Shown in pieces: positions 6,621 through 13,826 of a stretch of 16,347 nucleotides of DNA. The position numbers were made by a program, and so were the translations under genes. This DNA comes from Candidatus Peregrinibacteria bacterium (GTDB lineage: Bacteria; Patescibacteriota; Gracilibacteria; UBA1369; LOWO2-01-FULL-3). The first letter of the stretch is position 1, and the number at the start of each line of letters is the position of its first letter. Where the stretch lies: the NCBI GenBank assembly GCA_007133095.1, contig SLNK01000015.1, forward strand, positions 1 through 16,347, given 5' to 3'. The notes beneath the pieces are model-generated. The model had not been told where the DNA came from. It saw only the letters and a list, made by a program, of their open reading frames with translations, and did not search any database.

Positions 6621-7273
6621 ACGATTACGAATCCACACAGGTAAATAAAAACTCCTATGATTGTGCTGAAGCGGTTTATGAGCGGGCGGAAAGTTCCGGA
6701 GTCTTAAGTAGCGCACTTGCCAAGATAAAATATCCAAAATTGTCTATGTTCGCGGTGACGGTTGCAGTTGCGATAGTTCTTTTTTACGAAGCCAGCACAT
6801 ACGAATCCTTCAATAACTTCATTCTTTCTCTGGGGTATATCGGGACTTTCTTTGCGGGAGTCTTTTATGCGTACGGTTTTACAGCTGCTCCGGCTACCGC
6901 AGTTCTTCTCCTTTTAGCTAAGGAACAGCACTTGTTTATAGCGGTTTTGATTGGCGGACTCGGTGCCTTGTTGAGTGATCTTTTGATTTTTAATTTTGTG
7001 AGACACTCCTTTATTGGGGAAATCAGGAGGCTTAAGGAAGAGCGATTTATGAAGTTCATCGCAAAAAAAGTTAAGGGGCTCTTTGGGCGTTTTTATAAGT
7101 ACGTTTTCCCCGCAATTGCAAGCTTTTTGATTGCGTCTCCACTCCCCACTGAAGTCGGTGTTACCATGATGGCGAGTCTCAGAAAACTTTCCCTTAAAAA
7201 GTTCATGGTCATTGCGTATTTTTTCCACAGTTTGGGAATGCTGATAATCCTTACAATTGGGAACTTTTTATAG
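6617..7273 (+). CDS. Small VTT/DedA-like membrane protein
   Basis: A 218-residue membrane protein with a soluble, fairly acidic N-terminus (1-38). Hydrophobic segments lie near 41-58, 66-86, 88-101, 105-128, 161-188 and 195-216. A charged loop (130-157, rich in Lys and Arg) splits it into two halves. The segment IASPLPTEVGVTMMAS (172-187) resembles the proline-containing re-entrant loop of DedA/VTT (SNARE-associated) proteins, and the Gly-rich LIGGLGALLSD (111-121) fits the paired loop. I infer a VTT-type lipid or small-molecule transporter or scramblase-like protein, with modest confidence. The ATG at 6617 is preferred over one at 6545, because the latter would put the promoter inside the gene. 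It converges with RecQ, 31 bases apart, with no terminator visible. Confidence 0.7.
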   Translation: MNDYESTQVNKNSYDCAEAVYERAESSGVLSSALAKIKYPKLSMFAVTVAVAIVLFYEASTYESFNNFILSLGYIGTFFAGVFYAYGFTAAPATAVLLLLAKEQHLFIAVLIGGLGALLSDLLIFNFVRHSFIGEIRRLKEERFMKFIAKKVKGLFGRFYKYVFPAIASFLIASPLPTEVGVTMMASLRKLSLKKFMVIAYFFHSLGMLIILTIGNFL

Positions 7274-7304
7274 ATTTTTATAAATATCTCCCTTTGCAAT
7301 GTTT

Positions 7305-8579
7305 TCAATTTAAAAAATCCAAAGGAGAGGATTTTTTGCAGATATCGCAGGAAGCGCAGTTTTTATGAGGGAATTTCTCGTCGAAGTAGTTGAGGATGAA
7401 GCGGCGGCGGCAGCCGCCGCTCTGACAATAATATAAAACCTCCGCCAGCTTTCTCTTCGCTCTGAATCTTTGCCTGAACTTTTCAATTCTTTCTATGAAA
7501 AAATCGTGTTTCTTCCTGTCGCCGTAAGAATAAAAAAGCACACACTCGGAAGGCAATCCGTCTCTCCCGGCGCGCCCCGTTTCCTGATAATATCCCTCCA
7601 GAGATTTTGGCAGCCCATAATGCACAACCAACCTTACATCCGGCTTGTCTATTCCCATTCCAAACGCGACCGTCGCGGTTATTATCGTCACTTCGTCCTT
7701 CAAAAATTTTTCCTGCGTCTCCTTTCGTACTTCCTGCTCCAATCCGGCATGATACGGTAAACTTTTGTGTCCCAGTCCGTTCAGTTGCATCGCCAACTGC
7801 TCGGTTTCCCTTCGTGAAAAACAATAAATTATCGTCGGCCTTCCCTCATACTTCTCCAGAAGCGCGGACATTTTTTCAAAAACATTTTTCTTCGGATGTA
7901 TAAAATAATTGAGATTCGGCCTGTTGAAACTGCAAATTTCCACTTTAGGGGCCTTCAATTGAAGCTGTTTCAAAATATCTTTCACAACCTTTCTTGTGGC
8001 GGTCGCCGTCAACGCGATAACGGGCGTATCGGAAAAATCCTCCCGCAACTTCATGTTCGTATAATCCGGCCGAAAATCGTGTCCCCACTCCGATATGCAA
8101 TGCGCCTCATCCACCGCTATCAAACTCACCTCCACTCGCTTGAGCCAATTCCTGAAAGCCGGCAAATTAAACCTCTCCGGGGCAAGATATAGAATCTTCA
8201 CATCTCCCTTTATCACATCGCTTTTGACCTTTTTAATTTCCGAAAAAGAAAGACTGCTGTTTATAAAGGCTGCGCTTATCCCCTTTTCCACAAGCGAATC
8301 CACCTGGTCCTTCATCAGAGCGATCAGCGGAGAAATGACCAAAGTAACCCCCGAAAACGCGACCGCGGGCAACTGATAACACATTGATTTTCCTCCTCCA
8401 GTAGGCATAAGCACCAAAGTGTCCTTCCCGCACATCACTGAATCTATGACTTTCTCCTGCAGTGCCCGGAACGAATCATAACCGAAATGTTTTTTAAGCA
8501 GACCTTTAAGCTGTTCTTTTTGAGTCTGCTCGTTTGCCGCCGAATTTTCTTTGCGTGGAGGCGTTCCCGGGAACGTCAT
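7305..8579 (-). CDS. recQ: RecQ-family ATP-dependent DNA helicase, short form
   Basis: A 424-residue superfamily 2, 3'-5' DNA helicase for recombination and replication-fork repair. Motifs: FGYDSFRALQ (32-41, motif 0), MPTGGGKS (58-65, Walker A), VDEAHCISEWGHDFRPDY (156-173, motif II and RecQ loop), ALTATAT (189-195, III), IYCFSRRETE (251-260, IV), TATVAFGMGIDKPDVR (301-316, V) and YYQETGRAGRDG (330-341, VI). A zinc-binding domain follows, with CRRRFILNYF (390-399) and CASCDIC (408-414), giving Cys390, Cys408, Cys411 and Cys414. The protein stops right after the zinc module: there is no winged-helix RQC domain and no HRDC domain, against about 600 residues in E. coli RecQ. The stop is a clean TGA, so this looks like a natural short form. 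It follows the DEAD-box gene by 72 bases on the same strand and may be cotranscribed; a strong inverted repeat abuts its start codon. Confidence 0.93.
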   Translation of the reverse strand: MTFPGTPPRKENSAANEQTQKEQLKGLLKKHFGYDSFRALQEKVIDSVMCGKDTLVLMPTGGGKSMCYQLPAVAFSGVTLVISPLIALMKDQVDSLVEKGISAAFINSSLSFSEIKKVKSDVIKGDVKILYLAPERFNLPAFRNWLKRVEVSLIAVDEAHCISEWGHDFRPDYTNMKLREDFSDTPVIALTATATRKVVKDILKQLQLKAPKVEICSFNRPNLNYFIHPKKNVFEKMSALLEKYEGRPTIIYCFSRRETEQLAMQLNGLGHKSLPYHAGLEQEVRKETQEKFLKDEVTIITATVAFGMGIDKPDVRLVVHYGLPKSLEGYYQETGRAGRDGLPSECVLFYSYGDRKKHDFFIERIEKFRQRFRAKRKLAEVLYYCQSGGCRRRFILNYFDEKFPHKNCASCDICKKSSPLDFLN

Positions 8580-8630
8580 TTTAAATCTGTTAATTGCTTT
8601 CGTTCCCGAAGCGTATCAGACAGATTTAAA
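8580..8630 (-). promoter_or_regulatory. Inverted repeat abutting the recQ start codon
   Basis: An 11-bp perfect inverted repeat, TTTAAATCTGT (8580-8590) and ACAGATTTAAA (8620-8630), ends on the base next to the recQ ATG (8579). The 29-base loop holds an inner imperfect hairpin (GCTTCGGGAACGAAAGC on the minus strand). There is no T-run, so a classical intrinsic terminator for the DEAD-box gene is unlikely; a translation-control or attenuation structure in the recQ mRNA is more plausible. I see no good promoter in the gap. Confidence 0.5.
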
Positions 8631-8651
8631 GTTTTCTTAAATTTTTTGTGA

Positions 8652-9848
8652 TTAGAACACCGGCACAAATGTAAGCGCATAGCCCCTTTGATCCGCGCGT
8701 CCCGTTCTTCCTATCCGATGAACGTAGTCGTCGTAGTTTGCGGGGATATCGAAGTTGATAACATGACTGACTCCATTTATGTCCAATCCTCTGGAAGCGA
8801 CATCCGTCGCCACAAGGACCTTAACTATATTCTGTTTAAATTTGTTTAGAGCCTTTATCCGATGACTTTGCGTCTTGTTCCCGTGAATTGAATCGGATTC
8901 AATTCCTCCCCATCGCAAATCTTTCACAACTCTTTCCGTTCCGCGTTTCGTCCTGCAAAATATCAGCACTTTTTCGAATTCATCCTTTTTCAGCATTTCT
9001 ATAAGCGTGTCTCTCTTTTTTATCGTTTCATTTGGCACTTTTATTATGTTCTGTTCAATGTTCACGGGGGTATTTCTTGTTCTCACAGATACTTTTACAG
9101 GGTCATGCAGAAATTCGCGGATTAAATCCTCAACTTTCTTTTCCATTGTCGCAGTAAAGAAAAACGATTGTCTTTTTTCCGGCAATTGTCCCAGTAGCAG
9201 CCTGATGTCGTTTATAAATCCCATATCGACCATTCTGTCCGCTTCATCCAAAACAACATTTCTAAAATTGCTTAAAGAGAAAAATTTGCGGTTTAACAAG
9301 TCTATAATTCTGCCCGGAGTCCCGATTACAACATTCACATTGTTTCTGAAAATATTGCGCTGTTTGAAATAGGGCGTTCCTCCTATGCACAGAACCGAGG
9401 AAATCCCCAGTCCTCTGGCAAATTCTGAAAATTCCTGATTTATTTGAAAAGCCAGTTCACGAGTGGGCGCCAAGATCAATACGCGTTCGGAGCGATTTGC
9501 CAGTATTTTGTTTACGAGCGGAATTAAAAATGCCGCGGTCTTGCCGGTTCCGGTGTTTGCGATGCCAATTACATCTCTCCCCTCCAATCCTGCCGGAATT
9601 GTTCCGTCCTGAATTGGCGTCGGGGTTGTGTATCCTTTTTTAACGATGTTGTCTCTTAGACGATCATTGATTTTAAAATCCTTAAACTCGTGCTTTAGGA
9701 CGTACTCTACCGGTTTTGCCAACGCTTCATCATTCACTCTGTTTATGAGCTGATTAATATTCATGGTTGAATGTCCCATTTTTCCGGAGCTTCCGGATTG
9801 GCGATGGGATCTGCGAAAATTACGATAATTTCTTGGTTTTTTGTTCAT
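8652..9848 (-). CDS. DEAD-box ATP-dependent RNA helicase (RhlE/CshA-like)
   Basis: A 398-residue cytoplasmic RNA helicase core, for unwinding RNA duplexes in ribosome assembly, decay or cold adaptation. Motifs: F54..TPTPIQ (75-80, Q motif), ANTGTGKT (97-104, I), APTRELA (127-133, Ia), TPGR (177-180, Ib), VLDEADRMVDMGF (199-211, II), FTAT (231-234, III, in place of the usual SAT), LIFCRTK (295-301, IV), VLVATDVASRGLD (344-356, V) and YVHRIGRTGRADQRG (375-389, VI). It ends only about 10 residues after motif VI, so the basic C-terminal tail of many relatives is missing. The first 29 residues are Arg/Lys/Asn/Ser-rich and probably disordered, perhaps an RNA-binding substitute. Met29 is an alternative start. 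The A/T-rich sequence before the ATG has only a weak -10. The beta-CASP RNase in this window could be a functional partner, but that is inference. Confidence 0.93.
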   Translation of the reverse strand: MNKKPRNYRNFRRSHRQSGSSGKMGHSTMNINQLINRVNDEALAKPVEYVLKHEFKDFKINDRLRDNIVKKGYTTPTPIQDGTIPAGLEGRDVIGIANTGTGKTAAFLIPLVNKILANRSERVLILAPTRELAFQINQEFSEFARGLGISSVLCIGGTPYFKQRNIFRNNVNVVIGTPGRIIDLLNRKFFSLSNFRNVVLDEADRMVDMGFINDIRLLLGQLPEKRQSFFFTATMEKKVEDLIREFLHDPVKVSVRTRNTPVNIEQNIIKVPNETIKKRDTLIEMLKKDEFEKVLIFCRTKRGTERVVKDLRWGGIESDSIHGNKTQSHRIKALNKFKQNIVKVLVATDVASRGLDINGVSHVINFDIPANYDDYVHRIGRTGRADQRGYALTFVPVF

Positions 9849-9988
9849 ATTTAGGTTAAATAACCGATGGTGGTTGCTCTCTGCCTCGGGTTCTCAATTT
9901 GTTGGGAATGGAAGGAAAGCGAAATATTTTTTACTACCGTTAAGCTTGGCACGTTTTGCCGAGGATGTCAAGAACTTTAAAGAAGCCC

Positions 9989-10015
9989 AAAAAAAAGACT
10001 GCTCTTTCATGCAGT
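9989..10015 (-). terminator. Probable intrinsic terminator downstream of tRNA-Gly
   Basis: On the minus strand, ACTGC (10015-10011) and GCAGT (10002-9998) form a 5-bp stem with an 8-base loop, followed by C and eight T's (9996-9989). It lies about 100 bases after the tRNA and before the DEAD-box gene. The stem is short, so it may be weak. The rest of 9849-10118 holds no convincing gene. Confidence 0.45.
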
Positions 10016-10118
10016 TAACCCCGCAGGAATTTCAACATTGTAGTAGATTTGGCCGAATCAAGGAATTTTTTAAAAAAGCGTACATGTTGAAGTCAAAGAT
10101 GCCCAATGCTGAAATTTC

Positions 10119-10193
10119 TGGAGCGGGTGACGGGACTCGAACCCGTATCAACAGCTTGGAAGGCTGTGGTAATAGCCCTTATACGACACCCGC
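10119..10193 (-). tRNA. tRNA-Gly (anticodon UCC), CCA encoded
   Basis: The 75-base minus-strand gene folds as a complete cloverleaf. Acceptor stem: GCGGGTG (10193-10187) with CACCCGC (10129-10123). Anticodon stem: ACAGC with GCTGT. Anticodon loop: CTTCCAA, with the anticodon UCC at 10160-10158. T arm: ACGGG-TTCGAGT-CCCGT. The discriminator T (10122) is followed by an encoded CCA (10121-10119). The D stem has three good pairs, and its loop contains the conserved GG. UCC reads GGA/GGG-type glycine codons. The window also encodes a CCA-type nucleotidyltransferase, presumably used for repair or for other tRNAs. A TATAAA-like -10 (10214-10209) lies 15 bases upstream. Confidence 0.97.
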
Positions 10194-10208
10194 TTGTTCG
10201 CGGATAAA

Positions 10209-10239
10209 TTTATAGGAGTCCGTCGGAAATTGCAAGAAA
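10209..10239 (-). promoter_or_regulatory. Putative promoter of tRNA-Gly
   Basis: On the minus strand, a TTGCAA hexamer (about 10235-10230) is followed after 15 bases by TATAAA (10214-10209), which lies 15 bases before the mature 5' end of the tRNA. The spacing is shorter than ideal. It is arranged back-to-back with the LCP gene promoter. Confidence 0.4.
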
Positions 10240-10259
10240 AATTGAACGATGCGTTTTGT

Positions 10260-10288
10260 TTGCCTTCGGCCTGTTTTTATCATAATAT
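10260..10288 (+). promoter_or_regulatory. Promoter of the LCP-family gene
   Basis: TTGCCT (10260-10265), a 17-base spacer, TAATAT (10283-10288). The expected start of transcription (about 10295) leaves a 5' leader of roughly 32 bases before the ATG at 10327. Unlike most promoters in the window it is not set against the start codon. No Shine-Dalgarno sequence is visible in the leader. Confidence 0.5.
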
Positions 10289-10326
10289 TGTTTGGTGAAT
10301 TTCGGTTTAAAGAAAACATCCCCCTT

Positions 10327-12429
10327 ATGCCCAAAAAGAAAGATACAAAAAAAGAGTCCGCCAAAGCGAGTAAAAAAACTTCCTTTTTAAGGGGAGGAAA
10401 TTTGCTTGTTATCCTTCTTGTAGGGCTTCTTCTTTTTCAATACATTCAGACCCACCGGGTTTTGGGAGATTTTTCTCTTCTGAGAGGGCATAGCAGTTCG
10501 TTGATAGACGAAATCGGGCAGCTTAAAGAGTCTCAAACTCAGATCGGTAGCGACCTTGCGGAAGTCAGATCTTTTTTGAGGATGTCGGTTGGAAGTTACG
10601 GATTTGAGGAAAAAGATTCACAAAAAGAGGAGTCTCCCGTTTCGGAAGAATTGCAACTTGCTTTTTTCAGATATATTGACGCACTTTCTTCTACTATATC
10701 GTCCCAAAAAAACTTAAATTTTTACACAAACTTGCTGGAAAAACTGGCAAGCTCAGAGAAAATCATCTCTTTTTTGGAGTCTGAAGATCTCCGATTTTCA
10801 AACCTGTCCGAGGACGATGTTTCCATTCATCTCAGCCTTCAAGATGAAAGCGGCCTTGAACTTGCCAAGTATCGATATTTAAAATCACAGGAAAAACTCT
10901 TTTTTGAGTTTTTTGATTTTAGGGAGGAAATAAATGCAAAAGACGCCTCGTCCTTGGAAGATCGGCTTAAAACTTTTATTAATACGGAAAAAACGGAAAT
11001 GCTGAAAATCCTTAAAGCTTTGCAAAAACAACAGGCTGAAGTAAAAGAATTGCTTGATTCCAAAGCCGTTCTTCAACTGAAGGAAGACAAGAACATAAAC
11101 GTTGATGAAAACTTTTTAATTCGTAACTCCACCGGAGATATTATCGGCGAAATTATTTTTGACCCCGTGGGAAATCTTATATATTTGGAAGACGCGAGCG
11201 ATAATGATTTTTCTTTGAAGGTTTCCGATATAAATAAATCTCTTGTCCCTTTTCTTGAAAAATTGGACACAAGGACATTGATAGAAAAACGCGTTGATGA
11301 GGCCAAGGAGGAGATTGAAGAAACTATACAAGACGACGGATTTCAGTTGCTTCTTTCCCAGAGCGGGCTGGCCGTTTCTGCTTCCCCGCGTGAGGATAAT
11401 CTCAGGTATTATTACGATATTATCGATACCAGCGGAAATTTGGTAAGTTCCGTCGTCGTGGAGAAATCAACCGGAGTTGTAAACATAACCAATCCGAACG
11501 GCACGGACGCTCAAAACATCTTTTTTTTTGAGCCGGAGTCCAAAAAAAAAACTATGAATATTCCGGATAATATTCCGGATTACAGTTCGATTTTGGCAGA
11601 TGACAAAGGTGATGAAACTCTGAATGTTTTAGTTGCCGGCTTTGCGGGTGCGCTTGTTGACTCCATGATTTTTGTTCATATAAACCATACTCGTGGAGAT
11701 ATAAGGATGATCAGCATCCCTCGGGATCTCTTTTATCAGGGGCGAAAGATAAACGCGTTTGCCAATTTTTACGGGATGGATGAACTGAAGCGGGTTATAG
11801 GTGATATTACGGGGTATAAGCCGGACAAATATGTATCAATTGACATGATGGCTTTTATCGATGTGATAGATATCATCGGGGGTGTTGAGATTACTTTGAA
11901 AAACGCTCTTATCGATCCCACTTATAAAGTGAGAGACAATGGCAGAATTTCCACTCTCCACTATGAGCCGGGAACATACCACTTGGGAGGCATTGAGGCT
12001 TTGAGGCTCGCCAGGAGTCGCTATACAACCTCGGATTTTGCAAGAGCTGAACGACAGCAAATGATCTTGGAAGCCATCCAGGTCAGAGCCAAGAGTTTTG
12101 GGATTGGTGACGCCGACACTATTTATCAAATTATCAGGTCGGTTTTGAGGAAGACGAATACGGATATTTCTCTGGATGAAGCGATTGTCTGGTTTTTTCG
12201 ATACCAAAATTATGATGTAAAAGCGGGGAATGTCATGTCTTCCGGAAATGTTCTTTATGTTCCGCCTTATATCACCTCTGCCAATTGCCGAAAAATGATA
12301 GAAGAAGCCGAAGTTGCGGGTGAAGAAATCCCGGATTGTGAAAGCCAAAATCAAGCTTATACTTTGCTCCCGCGGGATGATAACTGGAACGTTATAAAAT
12401 GGTATTTTAGGGAAATTTTTGAAAAATAA
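10327..12429 (+). CDS. LytR-CpsA-Psr (LCP) family protein with long triplicated ectodomain
   Basis: A 700-residue membrane-anchored LCP protein; the family transfers glycopolymers from lipid carriers to the cell envelope. Layout: a Lys-rich cytoplasmic N-terminus (1-22), one membrane helix (about 25-41), an extracytoplasmic region (about 45-430) and the LCP domain (about 431-595). LCP blocks: LNVLVAGFAG (432-441), MISIPRDLFYQGRKINAFAN (461-480), DIIGGVEITL (515-524) and LGGIEALRLARSRYTTSDFA (553-572) with RAERQQMI (573-580), including the Arg/Asp set of the active site. The usual R-x-D-T step reads VDSM (444-447), so one substrate Arg looks replaced. The ectodomain seems to hold three copies of a helix-plus-beta module of about 97 residues (see findings), which I do not recognise. 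The ATG at 10327 is preferred to an upstream frame start at 10249, because the promoter lies between them. The methyltransferase start is 1 base after its stop. Confidence 0.88.
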   Translation: MPKKKDTKKESAKASKKTSFLRGGNLLVILLVGLLLFQYIQTHRVLGDFSLLRGHSSSLIDEIGQLKESQTQIGSDLAEVRSFLRMSVGSYGFEEKDSQKEESPVSEELQLAFFRYIDALSSTISSQKNLNFYTNLLEKLASSEKIISFLESEDLRFSNLSEDDVSIHLSLQDESGLELAKYRYLKSQEKLFFEFFDFREEINAKDASSLEDRLKTFINTEKTEMLKILKALQKQQAEVKELLDSKAVLQLKEDKNINVDENFLIRNSTGDIIGEIIFDPVGNLIYLEDASDNDFSLKVSDINKSLVPFLEKLDTRTLIEKRVDEAKEEIEETIQDDGFQLLLSQSGLAVSASPREDNLRYYYDIIDTSGNLVSSVVVEKSTGVVNITNPNGTDAQNIFFFEPESKKKTMNIPDNIPDYSSILADDKGDETLNVLVAGFAGALVDSMIFVHINHTRGDIRMISIPRDLFYQGRKINAFANFYGMDELKRVIGDITGYKPDKYVSIDMMAFIDVIDIIGGVEITLKNALIDPTYKVRDNGRISTLHYEPGTYHLGGIEALRLARSRYTTSDFARAERQQMILEAIQVRAKSFGIGDADTIYQIIRSVLRKTNTDISLDEAIVWFFRYQNYDVKAGNVMSSGNVLYVPPYITSANCRKMIEEAEVAGEEIPDCESQNQAYTLLPRDDNWNVIKWYFREIFEK

Positions 12430-12430
12430 T

Positions 12431-13819
12431 ATGCAACTCAAGAAAGGACAAGTTGTGGAGTTTGATATTCACGCTTTAGCTTTTGGCGGAGCGGGATTGG
12501 GAAAGTACGAGGGCTTGACTGTTTTTGTTGAGAAAACGATGCCCGGGGACAGAGTAAAGGCTTCTTTTTCCAAACTTAAAAAACATTATGCTCATGCCGA
12601 TCTTGTTGAGATTGTCAAAAGCTCTCCCGATAGAATAAAACCCAAATGTCCTTACAGTGGAATTTGTGGAGGATGCCAACTTCAATTCATGCCTTATGAA
12701 AAGCAATTGGAGTTTAAAAAACAGCACGTTATCGATTCTTTTGAACGAATCGGGAAGATTTATGCCCCTCCGGTTGCGGATATTATTCCATGTGAAGATG
12801 TTTTTTATTATCGGAACAAGTTGGAATTTTCTTTCGGGTATGACGCGGACATGAATTTTACGCTCGGGTATCATGTGCCGGGCAGAAGATTCGATATAAT
12901 GGATATTACCGAGTGCCACCTCATGTCTCCTTTTTCTTCCGAAATTACCTGCCGTGTCAGAGATTTTATGAAAGAGAAAGGCTGGCCTCCTTTCAAATAC
13001 TCATGCGGGAAAGGATTTTTGAAAGCGTTGTTTTTGAGAGAGGGGAAGCGTACGGGTGAATTTATGATAAATCTGGCCACTTCTGATGACATCCCGGAAG
13101 ATTTTGATAAAGGAATGAAAGAATTTGTTTCGATGCTTTCCGCATCGCCTGAAATCACATCGATTTACTGGTCCAAAATAATCAGCAAGAGAGGCCAACC
13201 CCGCCGCACGGAGGAGAAACTTTTGCACGGGAAGCCCTTTTTGACCGAAGAACTCACTACAAAAAACGGCGACACATTGTCCTTCGATATTCCTCCACAG
13301 GCCTTTTTTCAGGTTAATACGGTTCAAGCGGAAGTCCTCTACAACGAAATTCTTGGAATTGTTGAGGAGAAATCGCCGGAGCTTGTTTTTGATTTATTTT
13401 GCGGGACCGGAAGCATTGCCATGTTCTTGGCAAAAAGCGCGGAAAGGATTACCGGCGTGGAATTGAATGAAGACTCTGTCAGAATCGCCTCTGAAAATGC
13501 GGCCAAAAACGGTATCTTTAACATGGATTTCTTTCAAGGAGATGTGAACAAAATGATTTCGAATCTAAAGGAAAGACCGTCTTTGGTGGTGGTTGATCCT
13601 CCCCGGGCCGGACTCGCGAAGAAATTTATAAAACAACTGTCCGAATTCGACTCCCCAAGTATTGTTTATGTTTCCTGCAATCCCGCGACTTTGGCCCGTG
13701 ACTGCGCGGAACTGAAAGAATACGGGTACAGCGTGAAGAAAATTCAGCCCGTTGATATGTTCCCTCATACCTTTCACATAGAAAATGTTTGTTTGCTGGA
13801 ACGGGATAATTTGTTATAG
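12431..13819 (+). CDS. rlmD: 23S rRNA (uracil-5-)-methyltransferase, RlmD/TrmA family
   Basis: A 462-residue SAM-dependent RNA m5U methyltransferase. It has an N-terminal TRAM domain (about 1-62), an iron-sulfur Cys set C73, C79 and C82 (CPYSGICGGCQLQ) with C162 (TECHL), the SAM motif DLFCGTGSIA (321-330), VDPPRAG (388-394), the catalytic Cys416 in SCNPATLARD (415-424), and Glu451 in HIENVCLLE (449-457) as the base that resolves the adduct. All catalytic positions are present. Whether it modifies 23S rRNA (as RlmD, RlmC or RlmCD) or tRNA U54 cannot be read from sequence; the [4Fe-4S] Cys pattern and TRAM favour the rRNA group. A TTG at 12419 in frame would overlap the LCP gene; the ATG at 12431, 1 base after the LCP stop, is the better start and suggests an operon. 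The stop TAG lies inside the -10 box of the next gene. Confidence 0.9.
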   Translation: MQLKKGQVVEFDIHALAFGGAGLGKYEGLTVFVEKTMPGDRVKASFSKLKKHYAHADLVEIVKSSPDRIKPKCPYSGICGGCQLQFMPYEKQLEFKKQHVIDSFERIGKIYAPPVADIIPCEDVFYYRNKLEFSFGYDADMNFTLGYHVPGRRFDIMDITECHLMSPFSSEITCRVRDFMKEKGWPPFKYSCGKGFLKALFLREGKRTGEFMINLATSDDIPEDFDKGMKEFVSMLSASPEITSIYWSKIISKRGQPRRTEEKLLHGKPFLTEELTTKNGDTLSFDIPPQAFFQVNTVQAEVLYNEILGIVEEKSPELVFDLFCGTGSIAMFLAKSAERITGVELNEDSVRIASENAAKNGIFNMDFFQGDVNKMISNLKERPSLVVVDPPRAGLAKKFIKQLSEFDSPSIVYVSCNPATLARDCAELKEYGYSVKKIQPVDMFPHTFHIENVCLLERDNLL

Positions 13820-13826
13820 TGTTTGT
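13793..13826 (+). promoter_or_regulatory. Promoter of the beta-solenoid membrane protein, leaderless geometry
   Basis: TTGCTG (13793-13798), 16 bases, TATAGT (13815-13820), then GTTTGT and ATG at 13827. Six bases separate the -10 from the start codon, as at 890. The -10 contains the TAG stop of the methyltransferase gene. The downstream gene may therefore have its own transcript in addition to read-through. Confidence 0.5.

Noticed and set aside
7401..7420. Perfect 8-bp GC hairpin (GCGGCGGC, 4-base loop, GCCGCCGC)
   Set aside because: It lies inside the recQ zinc region and is explained by the codons for SGGCRRR; no T-run follows, so it is not called a terminator.
9854..9865. GGTTA/TAACC inverted repeat before the DEAD-box gene as an operator
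   Set aside because: The 5-bp arms around 2 bases are too short in A/T-rich DNA to support a claim.
9841..10215. 124-codon plus-strand frame across the DEAD-box/tRNA gap
   Set aside because: It runs through the tRNA-Gly gene antisense and its product has no protein-like character.
12419..12430. TTG start for the methyltransferase overlapping the LCP gene
   Set aside because: The ATG at 12431, 1 base after the LCP stop, is simpler and gives a normal TRAM N-terminus.
11836..12441. 201-codon antisense frame
   Set aside because: It is fully opposite the conserved LCP domain, shows no recognisable motif and has no promoter; it is a shadow frame.
13785..13826. Upstream ATG for the solenoid protein
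   Set aside because: It would bury the signal peptide behind 14 unrelated residues encoded within the methyltransferase gene and include the promoter.
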